NCBI GenBank assembly: GCA_903933915.1
Contig: CAIZLW010000232.1
Coordinates: 1 to 40,851 of the forward strand
Direction of reading: 5' to 3'
DNA length: 40,851 bases
Source: an uncultured beta proteobacterium
GTDB lineage: Bacteria; Pseudomonadota; Gammaproteobacteria; Burkholderiales; SG8-41
This document shows, piece by piece, positions 1 through 8,521 of this stretch; positions within the stretch are counted from its first letter, which is position 1; each line of letters starts with the position of its first letter. Made by a program: the position numbers and the translations under genes. The notes below the pieces were generated by a model. That model did no database searches, had not been told where the DNA came from, and saw nothing but the letters and a program-made list of their open reading frames with translations.

Positions 1-72
1 CAGGACTTCAAACAATCAGATCAATGGAGAGTACTGAAACTGCGGGGGGGGTATTGCGGAGGTGAAACTTTA

Positions 73-102
73 CGAAGCGGAAACTGACGAAGCGGAAACT
101 GA
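73..102. repeat. Two exact tandem copies of a 15-bp unit
   Basis: The unit cgaagcggaaactga occurs at 73-87 and again, unchanged, at 88-102. Related fragments (gaaactgcgg, a run of eight G, tattgcgg) lie just before, at 35-60. The patch sits immediately downstream of the microprotein terminator and codes for nothing I recognise. Confidence 0.85.
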
Positions 103-136
103 AAATGCGGAAGCCGGGGTTACCCGGCTTCCGCAT
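102..136 (-). terminator. Strong hairpin terminator after the Lys/Ala-rich microprotein gene
   Basis: A perfect 14-bp stem (105-118 with 123-136) closes on a 4-base loop. It starts 5 bases past the microprotein stop codon on the minus strand. The tail downstream on minus is only moderately T-rich (TTTCAGTTTC), so efficiency is uncertain, but the stem itself is unambiguous. Confidence 0.75.
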
Positions 137-140
137 AACA

Positions 141-209
141 CTACTTCTTCTTAGCTACTTTTTTCTTGGCTACTTTCTTTTTAGCTTTCGCTTTTTTCTT
201 CGCTGCCAT
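141..209 (-). CDS. 22-residue Lys/Ala/Val microprotein, histone-H1-tail-like
   Basis: This minus-strand ORF encodes 22 residues. After Met-Ala-Ala every residue is Lys, Ala or Val, with 13 lysines in blocks such as KKKVAKKK. The ATG at 209 is preceded by an excellent Shine-Dalgarno sequence (AAGGAG, 6 bases away). A promoter lies about 145 bases upstream and a hairpin terminator directly downstream, so it forms a complete small transcription unit between lysA and the window edge. The composition resembles the C-terminal tails of bacterial H1-like proteins, which bind DNA or RNA through charge. No fold or enzymatic motif is possible at this size. Function is inferred from composition only. It is shorter than most gene callers' cut-off. 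Confidence 0.7.
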   Translation of the reverse strand: MAAKKKAKAKKKVAKKKVAKKK

Positions 210-245
210 AATCGTCTCCTTGAAAGTTAACTTAGGCATCGTTTG

Positions 246-331
246 AGTGCGGCTTTTGTTCCGCACTACCATCCCACGATTCTCTGGAACATTTCACATC
301 GCTGTTACTGTGTTCCACCAATAAATTGGTG
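246..331 (-). promoter_or_regulatory. Structured 5' UTR of the microprotein gene
   Basis: The predicted leader (about 346 down to 210) carries two clear hairpins: a 7-bp stem with 8-base loop (246-252 with 261-267) and a 7-bp stem with 2-base loop (316-322 with 325-331). The rest of 210-484 holds only the promoter and a weak inverted repeat near 418-439. A long structured leader for a 22-codon gene suggests post-transcriptional control, which is inference. Confidence 0.45.
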
Positions 332-352
332 AAAACCGTGTGCGGTGCGCCA

Positions 353-382
353 ATTCTATGCTATGACGAAAAAAAAATGCAA
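353..382 (-). promoter_or_regulatory. Sigma-70-type promoter for the microprotein gene
   Basis: On the minus strand a TTGCAT box (377-382) and a TAGAAT box (353-358) are 18 bases apart; the spacer contains a run of eight T. The predicted start is near 346, giving an untranslated leader of roughly 137 bases. Confidence 0.55.
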
Positions 383-484
383 CAACTTTGTAAAGAATGA
401 TTGATTTCGTAAATCCGGTTGTGGGTTAAGTACCACAACGCGATTCAACAAAAAATCACCATCAGTGCGCATTTTCGGCAGCCG

Positions 485-1732
485 TTAATCGGGTAAACGA
501 TGCTCCGCAGCGATCAACTGGGCGATCGTTTCGCGATCACGGATCGAATACACCCGTTCGCCATCGACCATGATTTCCGCCGCGCGCGGGCGGGTGTTGT
601 AGTTGGAAGACATGCTCATGCCGTAAGCGCCGGCAGATGCAATCGCAATCAAATCCCCAGGATTTACCGAGAGTTGGCGATCACGCGCGAGGAAGTCGCC
701 GCTTTCGCAAACCGGACCGACGATGTCGTAGACGCGTCCGCCGGGCGGCGTGTTGCGTAGCGGCAACACGTCATGCCAGGCTTCGTACAGCGCCGGACGC
801 ATCAAGTCGTTCATGGCGGCATCGACGATGGCGAAATTGCGATCCTGGCCGTGTTTCAGATACAGCACTTCGCTGAGCAGCACGCCGGCATTCCCCGTCA
901 GCAGCCGTCCCGGTTCGAACAGCAGCTTTTGCGTGCGACTGCCGAGCGTCCGGAGCACTGATTTTGCATATTCGGTGACCGGTGGTGGTGTTTCATCGCG
1001 ATAGCGGATGCCCAGGCCGCCGCCCAGATCGATGTGGTGCACTGCGATGTCGTCGGCCGCCAGCGCATCGACCAGTGCCAGCACTCGCTCCAGTGCGGCA
1101 ACGAACGGCGTGACTTCGGTCAGCTGCGAACCGATATGACAATCGACGCCGTCAATGCGCAGGTGCGGCAGTTCGCGGGCGCGGCGGTACACCGTCAGCG
1201 CATCGTCATAGGCCACGCCGAACTTGTTGTCCTTGAGTCCGGTGGCGATGTAGGGGTGGGTTTTGGCATCGACATCCGGGTTGACGCGCAGGCTGACCGG
1301 TGCGGTGACGCCCATTTCGCCGGCAACCCGGTTCAGCAGTTCCAGTTCGGGTGCCGATTCAACGTTGAAGCACAGGATGCCGGCCTGCAGCGCCGCGCGC
1401 ATTTCAGTGGCGGTTTTGCCGACGCCGGAGAACACGATTTTGCGCGGGTCGCCGCCGGCGGCCAGGACCCGGGCCAGTTCGCCGCCGGAAACGATGTCAA
1501 AACCGCTGCCGAGGCGGGCGAATACATTGAGCACGCCGATGTTGGGATTGGCTTTGACGGCATAACACAGCAGGTGATCACGTCCGGCGAAAGCGGCATC
1601 GAAGTCGCGCCAGGCGGTTGTCAGCGCCGCGCGTGAATAAACATAGCAGGGCGTGCCGAATTGCGCGGCAATGCGCGCCAGCGGTACGTTTTCGGCGTGC
1701 AATGTGCCGTCGCGGTATTGGAATTGGCTCAT
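485..1732 (-). CDS. lysA: Diaminopimelate decarboxylase
   Basis: LysA converts meso-diaminopimelate to L-lysine and CO2 using pyridoxal phosphate; it is the last step of lysine synthesis in the cytoplasm. The 415-residue protein has the fold-type III decarboxylase layout. The PLP lysine is Lys60 in CYAVKANPN, HIGSQ is at 199-203, the phosphate-binding GGGLGI at 237-242, EPGR at 273-276, and the second-subunit cysteine motif CESGD at 342-346. Length is normal for the family. Its ATG overlaps the lptM stop (ATGA), so it is probably translationally coupled. The lptM-lysA pair is a common proteobacterial arrangement. Confidence 0.97.
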   Translation of the reverse strand: MSQFQYRDGTLHAENVPLARIAAQFGTPCYVYSRAALTTAWRDFDAAFAGRDHLLCYAVKANPNIGVLNVFARLGSGFDIVSGGELARVLAAGGDPRKIVFSGVGKTATEMRAALQAGILCFNVESAPELELLNRVAGEMGVTAPVSLRVNPDVDAKTHPYIATGLKDNKFGVAYDDALTVYRRARELPHLRIDGVDCHIGSQLTEVTPFVAALERVLALVDALAADDIAVHHIDLGGGLGIRYRDETPPPVTEYAKSVLRTLGSRTQKLLFEPGRLLTGNAGVLLSEVLYLKHGQDRNFAIVDAAMNDLMRPALYEAWHDVLPLRNTPPGGRVYDIVGPVCESGDFLARDRQLSVNPGDLIAIASAGAYGMSMSSNYNTRPRAAEIMVDGERVYSIRDRETIAQLIAAEHRLPD

Positions 1733-1884
1733 GGCGGGGTCGTCGTGGTGTCAGCCGGTGGCGCTGGTTGGGTTGTTACCGGTTTTCCGGCCGGCGGTTT
1801 CTGGCCCGGCAGGTACAAGGGGCCCTTGTGGCCGCAACCGGCCAGCAGTGCAGCGACGATCAGGAACAGCAGCTTGGAATGCAA
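1729..1884 (-). CDS. lptM: Small lipoprotein LptM (YifL-like)
   Basis: This is a 51-residue lipoprotein with a TTG start at 1884; no in-frame ATG is available upstream. A short hydrophobic signal (residues 4-16) ends in the lipobox LAGC, with Cys17 as the lipidation site. It is followed by GHKGPLYLP, the signature of the LptM family, and a Pro/Thr-rich tail. In E. coli LptM helps the outer-membrane LPS translocon LptD/LptE mature. The stop codon overlaps the lysA start in ATGA. The extended -10 promoter at 1913-1921 gives a leader of about 20 bases. Identification rests on the lipobox plus KGPLYLP motif and on position next to lysA. Confidence 0.85.
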   Translation of the reverse strand: MHSKLLFLIVAALLAGCGHKGPLYLPGQKPPAGKPVTTQPAPPADTTTTPP

Positions 1885-1912
1885 GGCGGACTCGACTGGA
1901 ATAGTGGCAAAA

Positions 1913-1921
1913 ATTTTAGCA
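1913..1921 (-). promoter_or_regulatory. Extended -10 promoter for lptM-lysA
   Basis: The minus strand reads TGCTAAAAT here, an extended -10 element, about 22 bases before the TTG start of lptM. I see no good -35 box, which is usual for extended -10 promoters. It lies in the 59-bp gap after the metallopeptidase gene. Confidence 0.45.
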
Positions 1922-1943
1922 CAGCGTCTTGCGGCGTCACGGT

Positions 1944-2696
1944 TTATAGCAGCAGGTAGCGCTGCGTATCGCGGCGCAACGCGGCACGGCGGTCGGCGTA
2001 ATCAGGAACCAGCGCGGCAACAGCAAGCCAGAACGCCCGCGAGTGATTCATCTGGCGCAGATGCGCGACTTCATGCGCGGCGACATAGTCTATCCATGTC
2101 AGGGGGGCCTGGATCAGTCGCCAGTTCATGCTGATGCGGCCGCTGACGTGACAGCTGCCCCAGCGCGTCCTCGCGCTTGACAGACGCACTGCCGGGGCTG
2201 ACAGCCCGAGTTGCACGCTGAAATCGGCGCAGCGTTGTGTGTACAGATCCAGCGCCTGCCGTTTCAGCCAGTTTCTGACCCGGGTTTCGACGGCCTTGGG
2301 CGTCAGTGCCGGCGGTCCGACCAGCAGACAGTCGCCGGTGATTTTCGGCGCATCGATGCCTGACTGCATCACCAGCGACAGGGGTTGTCCGATGAACATG
2401 ATCTGTTCACCCGCAGCCCAGCTGCGGGGCGGCGGCCGTTTCTGCTGCCAGTCACCGACTTTGCGCAGCACCCACACTGCATGTTCGCGCAGGAGGCTGT
2501 CAATCGCCTGCTGCGGCGCCGCCAGCGGTGCGGCGACACGCAGGCCGCGTTCGTCGATCAACAATGCAATGGAGCGGCGGCGCGGGCTGCGCCGCAGCGT
2601 GTAGCTGACGCGCTGGTCGCCGAGTTCGATGAATTCTTCGGCGGTGGATGTGACTTTATGCCGGTCGCGGGTGTTCATTGCCGCGCAGTGTGCCAT
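1944..2696 (-). CDS. YgjP-like zinc metallopeptidase (SprT/WLM-type)
   Basis: This 250-residue cytoplasmic protein belongs to the M48-related YgjP family. The zinc site is HEVAH at 208-212 followed by the NHS motif at 217-219, matching the family pattern HExxH-x4-NHSxxFW. The conserved TRWGSC segment is at 177-182 and INWRL-like MNWRL at 190-194. The physiological substrate of the family is not established. The chosen ATG (2696) directly follows the plsC stop; a second ATG seven codons in is possible. It is part of the minus-strand operon ending in plsC and this gene, before the separate lptM promoter. Confidence 0.88.
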   Translation of the reverse strand: MAHCAAMNTRDRHKVTSTAEEFIELGDQRVSYTLRRSPRRRSIALLIDERGLRVAAPLAAPQQAIDSLLREHAVWVLRKVGDWQQKRPPPRSWAAGEQIMFIGQPLSLVMQSGIDAPKITGDCLLVGPPALTPKAVETRVRNWLKRQALDLYTQRCADFSVQLGLSAPAVRLSSARTRWGSCHVSGRISMNWRLIQAPLTWIDYVAAHEVAHLRQMNHSRAFWLAVAALVPDYADRRAALRRDTQRYLLL

Positions 2697-3410
2697 TCAG
2701 CGCGTATCGAGGTGTGGCATTTCATTTTCGATCCAGTCTTCCACCCGTCTGGTCAGTGATTCTGCGTTGTCGTCCGGCTGGATCAGCGGCCCGATGCTGA
2801 CTGTGATCATTCCCGGGTATTTCAGAAACGCATTCTTGCCCCAGCGCAGCCCGGCGTTATGCGCCACCGGCAGCACCGGCGTGCCGGTCTGCACCGCCAG
2901 GCGTGCGCCGCCGGCGCGGTACTTGCCGCGTTTGCCGGGTGCGATGCGTGTGCCTTCCGGGAAGATGACAATGTAGAAACCGGCGGCCAGCCGCTGCCGG
3001 CCCTGATCGACCAGTTGCTGCAGCGCCTGGCGGCGCGAACTGCGGTCGATCGCAATCGGCGACAGCATGGCCAGTCCCCAGCCGAAAAACGGCACCCGCA
3101 GCAATTCCTTCTTGAGCACCCACACCTGCGGCGGAAAAATCAGCTGGAAACCCATGGTTTCCCATGCCGACTGATGCTTGGCGAGGATGATGCAGGGTTG
3201 TTGGGGAATGTTTTCGGCGCCGATGACCCGGTAGCGGATGCCGCAGATCACCCGCGACGCCCACATCACCCAGCACGTCCACACGGTAATGATGCGGTAG
3301 CGCGTCAGCGCCGGCAGCGGAAACGTCAGCAGCGCGATGACGGCAAAAACGGGGGTAAGCAGGAGCTGGAACGCGGCAAACAGGCTGGAACGGATAACGA
3401 CCTGGATCAT
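2697..3410 (-). CDS. plsC: 1-acyl-sn-glycerol-3-phosphate acyltransferase
   Basis: PlsC acylates lysophosphatidic acid to phosphatidic acid at the inner membrane during phospholipid synthesis. The 237-residue protein has an N-terminal hydrophobic segment (about 5-35), the acyltransferase motif I KHQSAWE, and motif III FPEGTR. Motif I reads H-x4-E rather than the textbook H-x4-D. The ATG at 3410 overlaps the gmhB stop as ATGA, which supports this start over a longer upstream frame. gmhB-plsC pairing fits envelope construction. Confidence 0.92.
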   Translation of the reverse strand: MIQVVIRSSLFAAFQLLLTPVFAVIALLTFPLPALTRYRIITVWTCWVMWASRVICGIRYRVIGAENIPQQPCIILAKHQSAWETMGFQLIFPPQVWVLKKELLRVPFFGWGLAMLSPIAIDRSSRRQALQQLVDQGRQRLAAGFYIVIFPEGTRIAPGKRGKYRAGGARLAVQTGTPVLPVAHNAGLRWGKNAFLKYPGMITVSIGPLIQPDDNAESLTRRVEDWIENEMPHLDTR

Positions 3411-3940
3411 TGCAGCAGGCTGCGCACAGCCTCGGCGAGGTCGGCGTGCACCACGGTGCCTTCCGGCAGATCGCCATCCTTGCGGGTTTTTTTGCCTTTG
3501 CCGGTCAGCACCAGCACCGGTTGCGCGCCGACCGCGGCGCCGGCCTGCAGGTCGCGCAGCGAATCGCCGATAAACGGCACGCCGTCCAGGCTCACGCCAA
3601 AGCGCTTGGCAATCTCGTCGAGGAGGCCGGGGCGGGGCTTGCGACAGGCGCAACCGGCATCCTGGGCGTGCGGACAGTAGAAAATGCCGTCAACCCGGCC
3701 GCCGACCAGACTCAGCGCACGGTGCATCTTGTCGTGAATCGCGTTCAGCGTGGCCATGTCGAACAGCCCGCGGCCGATGCCGGACTGATTGGTGGCGACC
3801 AGCACGCGGTAGCCCGCCTGGTTGAGCAGGGCGATGGCTTCGAGGCTGCCGGCAATGGGCTTCCATTCCTCCGGGCTCTTGATATACGACGCGCTGTCGT
3901 GATTGATGACACCGTCGCGGTCGAGGATGACGAGTTTCAT
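3407..3940 (-). CDS. gmhB: D-glycero-beta-D-manno-heptose 1,7-bisphosphate 7-phosphatase
   Basis: GmhB removes the 7-phosphate in ADP-heptose synthesis for LPS inner core. The 177-residue HAD-family protein has the nucleophile motif LDRDGVIN at residues 6-13, the second motif ATNQSGIGRG around 49-58, the Cys/His zinc cluster CPH-x5-CAC, and the GDS motif IV (FIGDSLRDL). These zinc cysteines distinguish GmhB from other HAD phosphatases. ATGA overlaps occur with glyS before it and plsC after it. Confidence 0.94.
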   Translation of the reverse strand: MKLVILDRDGVINHDSASYIKSPEEWKPIAGSLEAIALLNQAGYRVLVATNQSGIGRGLFDMATLNAIHDKMHRALSLVGGRVDGIFYCPHAQDAGCACRKPRPGLLDEIAKRFGVSLDGVPFIGDSLRDLQAGAAVGAQPVLVLTGKGKKTRKDGDLPEGTVVHADLAEAVRSLLQ

Positions 3941-6021
3941 GCGGCGAGTTTGGAAATGTCTGCAACGCGGTTCATCAGCGTGCCCAGTTGTTGCAGCAGT
4001 GCGGCGCGGTTGTTGCGTACTGCTGCGTCATCCACCATCACCATGACTTCAGTGAAAAAACGATCCACGGCGGGCTTGATGTTGGCCAGCAGTTGCAGGG
4101 CTTCCTGGTATTCGCCGGCGCTGAAGTGTTTTTCAGCCTGGGGTGCAAGCTTTTCCAATCCGTCCATCAGCGCGATTTCCGCGGCCTCGGTCATCAACGC
4201 GCGGTCGGGGGCGACGACCTTATGGCGGATGTCTTCGTTCTTGTTGATGATGTTCAGCACCCGCTTGTTGGCTGCTGCCAGATCTTTCGCTTCCGGCAGG
4301 CTTGCGAATGCGCGTACCGCAGCCAGGCGCAGCGGCACCTGGTGCAGCAGCTGTGGCCGCTGGCTCAGCACCGCATCGATTTCCTGCGCCGTGTAACCGG
4401 CATCGGCGAAATAGCCGCGCAGGCGCTCGAACACGAAAGTCTGGAGATCTGCGCCGGCATCGGCCAGCTTGAGTTCTTTCGGGAAGACTTCAAACGCCTC
4501 TTTGATCAGGTCAGCCAGCGACAGCGGCAGATCGCGTTCAATCAGGATGCGGATGACGCCCAGCGCGTGGCGGCGCAATGCAAACGGATCGCGGTCGCCG
4601 GTCGGCAGCTGGCCGATGCCGAACAGGCCGGCCAGTGTTTCCAGCTTGTCGGCGATGGCGACGGCGCAGGAGATCGGGTGTTGCGGCAACTGGTCGCCGG
4701 CGAAGCGCGGTTGGTAGTGTTCGGCGATGGCGTTGGCAATCGCCACCGGCTCTCCATCGTGCAGCGCATAGTAGCGGCCCATGATGCCCTGCAGGTCCGG
4801 GAACTCGCCGACCATGCCGGTGACCAGATCGGCCTTGGCGAGACGGGCGGCGCGACCGGTGGCAACATGATCCGCCCCCAGTGCGCGGGCGATTGCGCTG
4901 GCCAGCTGTGCGACGCGCTCAACGCGTTCAAGTTGTGAGCCGAGCTTGTTGTGGTACACCACCTTGCCCAGCCGCGAAATCCGCGCTTCCAGGCGTTCCT
5001 TGCGGTCCTGGTTGTAGAAAAACCGCGCATCGTCCAGCCGCGGCCGCACCACGCGCTGGTTGCCGCTGATGATGTGCACCGGATCGGCGACCTGCATGTT
5101 GCTGACGATCAGGAAATGGTTGGTGAGTTTGCCGGCGCCGTCGAACAGCGGAAAGTATTTCTGGTTCTGGCGCATGGTCAGGATCAGACATTCCTGCGGC
5201 ACTTCGAGGAAGTCCGCGTCGAATGCGCCTACGTATACCGACGGATGTTCGACCAGTGCGGTGACTTCGTCGAGCAGGTCGGCGTAGGTGCCCAGCGTTC
5301 CTTGCTGCTTTTTCGCTTCGGCCTGCAGCAGGCCATCGATGGTGGCGCGGCGTTTGGCGAAATCGGCGACGACCTTGCCCGAAGTTTCCAGAATGCTTTC
5401 GTAGTGCTCGGCGTCGGCGATGGTCAGGGTGGACTCACCCATGAAGCGGTGGCCGCGCGTAGTGTTGCCTGAGACGATGCCGAGTACAGTGCCGGGTACG
5501 ATGGATTGGCCGTGCAGCATCACCAGGCCATGGACCGGACGCACGAACTCTGCGTCGCCGTCGCCCCAGCGCATCATTTTGGCGACCGGCAATTTTTTCA
5601 GTGCGGCTTCGACTTTGCCGGCCAGCGTTGCAGACAGGGCGCTACCCGTCGCCGTTTTACGGCAGGCGAACACCTTGCCTTTTGGCGTGTCGATTTGCAG
5701 CAAGTCTTCAACAGCAATACCGTTCTTTTTGGCAAAACCGGCCAGCGCCGGTGTCGGCTTGCCATCCTTGTCGAGGCCGACTTTGACCGAAGGCCCCTGC
5801 ATTTCGAGCGCTTTGTCCGGTGACTGTGCCAAGACCTGTGTGGCTTGCACGGCGAGCCGTCGTGGCGTCGCGAAAACGCACGACTGGCTGTCAGCGGCGA
5901 GAAAACCGTCCTGCGCCAGATCATCGGTCAGCGCCTTGCGCAACGCTTCCCCCAACCGCGCCAGCGATTTCGGCGGCAGCTCTTCGGTCAGCAGTTCGAC
6001 CAGCAGCGTGGCAGTGGTCAT
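3937..6021 (-). CDS. glyS: Glycyl-tRNA synthetase, beta subunit
   Basis: GlyS is the large subunit of the alpha2beta2-type glycyl-tRNA synthetase and carries the tRNA-recognition regions. The 694-residue product begins [18 protein letters not shown], the typical beta-subunit N-terminus. Family segments such as [26 protein letters not shown] and [12 protein letters not shown] are present. The frame is open about 190 bases further upstream, but that part lies inside glyQ and is not coding; the ATG at 6021 overlaps the glyQ TGA as ATGA. The two subunits are therefore likely made in fixed ratio by coupling. Confidence 0.97.
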   Translation of the reverse strand: MTTATLLVELLTEELPPKSLARLGEALRKALTDDLAQDGFLAADSQSCVFATPRRLAVQATQVLAQSPDKALEMQGPSVKVGLDKDGKPTPALAGFAKKNGIAVEDLLQIDTPKGKVFACRKTATGSALSATLAGKVEAALKKLPVAKMMRWGDGDAEFVRPVHGLVMLHGQSIVPGTVLGIVSGNTTRGHRFMGESTLTIADAEHYESILETSGKVVADFAKRRATIDGLLQAEAKKQQGTLGTYADLLDEVTALVEHPSVYVGAFDADFLEVPQECLILTMRQNQKYFPLFDGAGKLTNHFLIVSNMQVADPVHIISGNQRVVRPRLDDARFFYNQDRKERLEARISRLGKVVYHNKLGSQLERVERVAQLASAIARALGADHVATGRAARLAKADLVTGMVGEFPDLQGIMGRYYALHDGEPVAIANAIAEHYQPRFAGDQLPQHPISCAVAIADKLETLAGLFGIGQLPTGDRDPFALRRHALGVIRILIERDLPLSLADLIKEAFEVFPKELKLADAGADLQTFVFERLRGYFADAGYTAQEIDAVLSQRPQLLHQVPLRLAAVRAFASLPEAKDLAAANKRVLNIINKNEDIRHKVVAPDRALMTEAAEIALMDGLEKLAPQAEKHFSAGEYQEALQLLANIKPAVDRFFTEVMVMVDDAAVRNNRAALLQQLGTLMNRVADISKLAA

Positions 6022-6893
6022 GATGCGCGCACCATCGGAAAGCCGAGCTTCTCGCGTGATTCGTAATAGGCCTGTGCGACGGTGCGGGACAGCGTGCGCA
6101 CGCGGCCGATGTAGGCCGCACGTTCGGTGACTGAAATCGCGCCACGGGCATCCAGCAGGTTGAAGGTGTGCGAGGCTTTCATCACCATTTCGTAACCGGG
6201 CAGCACGCACTGGGCTTCTATAAGCCGTTTCGCTTCTTGCTCATATTCGCCGAAATGGCGGAACAACATGTCGACGTCCGACAGTTCGAAGTTGTAACGC
6301 GATTGTTCGACTTCATTCTGATGGTAGACGTCGCGGTAGGTGACGCCGGGTGTCCAGGTCAGGTCGAACACCGACTCGACGTCTTGCAGGTACATCGCCA
6401 GGCGTTCGAGACCGTAGGTGATTTCGCCGAGCACCGGTTTGCACGACAGGCTGCCGACTTCCTGGAAGTAGGTGAACTGGGTGACTTCCATGCCGTCCAG
6501 CCAGACTTCCCAGCCCAGACCCCAGGCGCCCAGCGTCGGCGATTCCCAGTCATCTTCGACAAAGCGGATGTCATGCACTTTGGGGTCGATGCCCAGCGCG
6601 CGCAGCGAATCCAGATACAGTTCCTGGATGTTGGCTGGCGACGGTTTGAGCACGACCTGATACTGGTAGTAGTGCTGTAAACGGTTGGGGTTGTCGCCAT
6701 AACGACCGTCTTTCGGGCGGCGCGACGGCTGCACAAAAGCGGCTTTCCAAGGTTCGGGGCCGATGGCGCGCAGAAAGGTGGCGGTATGAAAGGTGCCGGC
6801 GCCGACTTCCATGTCGTAGGGTTGCAGCAGGGCGCAGCCCTGGCGGTCCCAGAACTGGTTCAACGTCAGGATAATTTGCTGGAAAGTTTGCAT
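6018..6893 (-). CDS. glyQ: Glycyl-tRNA synthetase, alpha subunit
   Basis: GlyQ is the catalytic subunit that activates glycine. The 291-residue sequence starts [20 protein letters not shown], followed by [13 protein letters not shown] and the highly conserved [19 protein letters not shown] stretch. Length is normal. A start further upstream in the same frame was rejected because it would run into lnt and lacks family sequence. It has its own promoter at 6920-6948. Confidence 0.97.
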   Translation of the reverse strand: MQTFQQIILTLNQFWDRQGCALLQPYDMEVGAGTFHTATFLRAIGPEPWKAAFVQPSRRPKDGRYGDNPNRLQHYYQYQVVLKPSPANIQELYLDSLRALGIDPKVHDIRFVEDDWESPTLGAWGLGWEVWLDGMEVTQFTYFQEVGSLSCKPVLGEITYGLERLAMYLQDVESVFDLTWTPGVTYRDVYHQNEVEQSRYNFELSDVDMLFRHFGEYEQEAKRLIEAQCVLPGYEMVMKASHTFNLLDARGAISVTERAAYIGRVRTLSRTVAQAYYESREKLGFPMVRAS

Positions 6894-6919
6894 TGCGGCA
6901 GGCCTGCGGTAAGCCGCGA

Positions 6920-6948
6920 ATTTTACAGGGTTTGCGGCACCGCGCCAA
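6920..6948 (-). promoter_or_regulatory. Promoter for glyQ-glyS-gmhB-plsC
   Basis: On minus, TTGGCG (6943-6948) and TAAAAT (6920-6925) are separated by exactly 17 bases. The predicted start is near 6913, about 20 bases before the glyQ ATG. It lies in the 67-bp gap after lnt, one of the few real gaps in the block. Confidence 0.55.
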
Positions 6949-6960
6949 AGGCGCAGACGC

Positions 6961-8469
6961 TCATTTTCCCGGCGGTTTGCGGCGGCGCCAGGCGATGCCG
7001 ATGGCGAAAACACAAAGCGCCAGCGCGGCGAGATTGCCCCAGCGCACGAACGGCGTCGCGCCGCGCATGCCGGGTACGTCATGTGTCAGCACGGTGCGGG
7101 TGAATTCGGCCGCGGCGGCTTCGACGCGGCCATCGGGCGCGATGACCGCAGTCACGCCGGTGTTGGTGGCGCGCAGCATGTAACGCCCGGTCTCCAGCGC
7201 GCGCATCTGTGCGATCTGCAGGTGCTGCTGTGGCGCGATCGAGCGACCGAACCAGGCGACGTTGCTGACATTGACCAGCAAGGTGGCCTGCGGCAACTGG
7301 CGGATGATTTCTTCGCCGAAGGCATCCTCGTAGCAGATGTTGATGGCGACCTGCTCGCCGGCTACGGCCAGCGGCTTTTGTTCGATGCCGCCGCGGGCAA
7401 AATCCTGCAGCGGGATGGCCAGCTGCGAAACAATCGCACCGAGCAGCGGTCGCAGCGGGATGAACTCGCCGAAGGGCACCAGATGTTGCTTGCGGTAGGT
7501 TTGGCTGTCGGCGCTGCCGAGCGAGACCACGCTGTTGTAATAATCACCCTGCGGCAGGCGTTCCGGAATGCCGAGCAGCACGTCGCCGTTGTTGCGCCGG
7601 CCATGTGCGGCAAGGGCATCAAGATATTCCGCCGGTACATCGCGCAGGAACAGCGGCAGCGCGGTTTCCGGGAGGATGATCAGCCGCGCATCGCTGGCGC
7701 GCACCATGTGCAGATAGGTTTCCAGCGTGCTGCGCAGATGGTCTTCACGCCACTTCAGGTCCTGTTCGATATTGCCCTGGAGCAGGCTGACGGTGACGCG
7801 AGTACCGGTGGCTTCGGTCCAGGCCACGGTTTTGAGCGCGGCGCCGGTGATCCAGATGAGCATCAACGCGGCAAGCCACGGCCGAACACTGCGCAGACGC
7901 GATCGCAGCGCTGCAAACCGGATCAGCGACAACGCACCGGCGGTGGCAATCAGCAGCAGGGTCACGCCGTGCAGGCCGAGTATGGGCGCATAACCGGCCA
8001 GCGGACTGGCGGGCGCCTGCGAGTAACCGGGGTTGAGCCATGGAAAGCCGGTGAACAGCCAGCTGCGCAGCCATTCGATCAGCGTGAAGGCCGCGGGCAC
8101 GAACACGATCCAGTGCAACGCCGGCGACAGCGTAAAGCGCCGGCTCAGATAACCGATGATGGCCGGATGCAGCGCCAGGTAGGCGCAGAACAGCAGGGTG
8201 ACCGCGCCGCCCAGCGGCGCCGGCATCGCGCCGAAGGTGTGCAGGCTGACATAAACCCAGGACACGCCGGCGACAAACCAGCCGAGGCCGAAGGCGAAAC
8301 CGGTGAGCGCGGCGGCACGCGCATCAGCGGCGCGCTGCCAGAGCAGGAACAGTCCGGCAAAGGTCAGCAGCGGCAGCGGATAAAACCCGAATGGCGCGTA
8401 GCCGGTGACGGTGAGTGCGCCGAGGCCTGCGGCGAGGGCCCACTCGGCGGTACGGCGTGGCGTCGGCAT
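6961..8469 (-). CDS. lnt: Apolipoprotein N-acyltransferase
   Basis: Lnt adds the third acyl chain to the N-terminal cysteine of lipoproteins in the inner membrane. The 502-residue protein has a membrane N-terminal half with several hydrophobic helices (to about residue 215) and a periplasmic nitrilase-like domain. The catalytic triad is visible: Glu268 (ILPETALP), Lys327 ([12 protein letters not shown]) and Cys379 ([12 protein letters not shown]). It follows corC, the usual corC-lnt order. The 49-bp gap upstream contains one of the AT-rich 26-bp blocks. Confidence 0.96.
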   Translation of the reverse strand: MPTPRRTAEWALAAGLGALTVTGYAPFGFYPLPLLTFAGLFLLWQRAADARAAALTGFAFGLGWFVAGVSWVYVSLHTFGAMPAPLGGAVTLLFCAYLALHPAIIGYLSRRFTLSPALHWIVFVPAAFTLIEWLRSWLFTGFPWLNPGYSQAPASPLAGYAPILGLHGVTLLLIATAGALSLIRFAALRSRLRSVRPWLAALMLIWITGAALKTVAWTEATGTRVTVSLLQGNIEQDLKWREDHLRSTLETYLHMVRASDARLIILPETALPLFLRDVPAEYLDALAAHGRRNNGDVLLGIPERLPQGDYYNSVVSLGSADSQTYRKQHLVPFGEFIPLRPLLGAIVSQLAIPLQDFARGGIEQKPLAVAGEQVAINICYEDAFGEEIIRQLPQATLLVNVSNVAWFGRSIAPQQHLQIAQMRALETGRYMLRATNTGVTAVIAPDGRVEAAAAEFTRTVLTHDVPGMRGATPFVRWGNLAALALCVFAIGIAWRRRKPPGK

Positions 8470-8495
8470 CGGGATTTATCGGGGCATATCTAAAA

Positions 8496-8521
8496 TATCA
8501 ATAAAAACAAATACTTGTTTA
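8496..8521 (-). repeat. AT-rich 26-bp block upstream of lnt (copy 1)
   Basis: It matches 22 of 26 positions with 23116-23141. It fills most of the 49-bp gap between corC and lnt and includes the corC stop codon. The local AT content is far above the surrounding sequence. It could hold a promoter or be a leftover of a dispersed element. Confidence 0.6.

Noticed and set aside
417-440. Inverted repeat GTTGTGG/CCACAAC downstream of lysA as a terminator
   Set aside because: Only seven pairs with an eight-base loop and no T-tract; kept only as a possible weak structure.
1034-1636. Long plus-strand frame inside lysA
   Set aside because: It is the antisense shadow of a GC-rich gene; the protein has no family likeness and lysA is certain. 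The same applies to long antisense frames across corC, lnt, phoH, miaB, glyS and anmK.
6022-6210. Upstream extension of glyS
   Set aside because: The open frame continues into glyQ, but the ATG at 6021 overlaps the glyQ stop and starts the known GlyS N-terminus.
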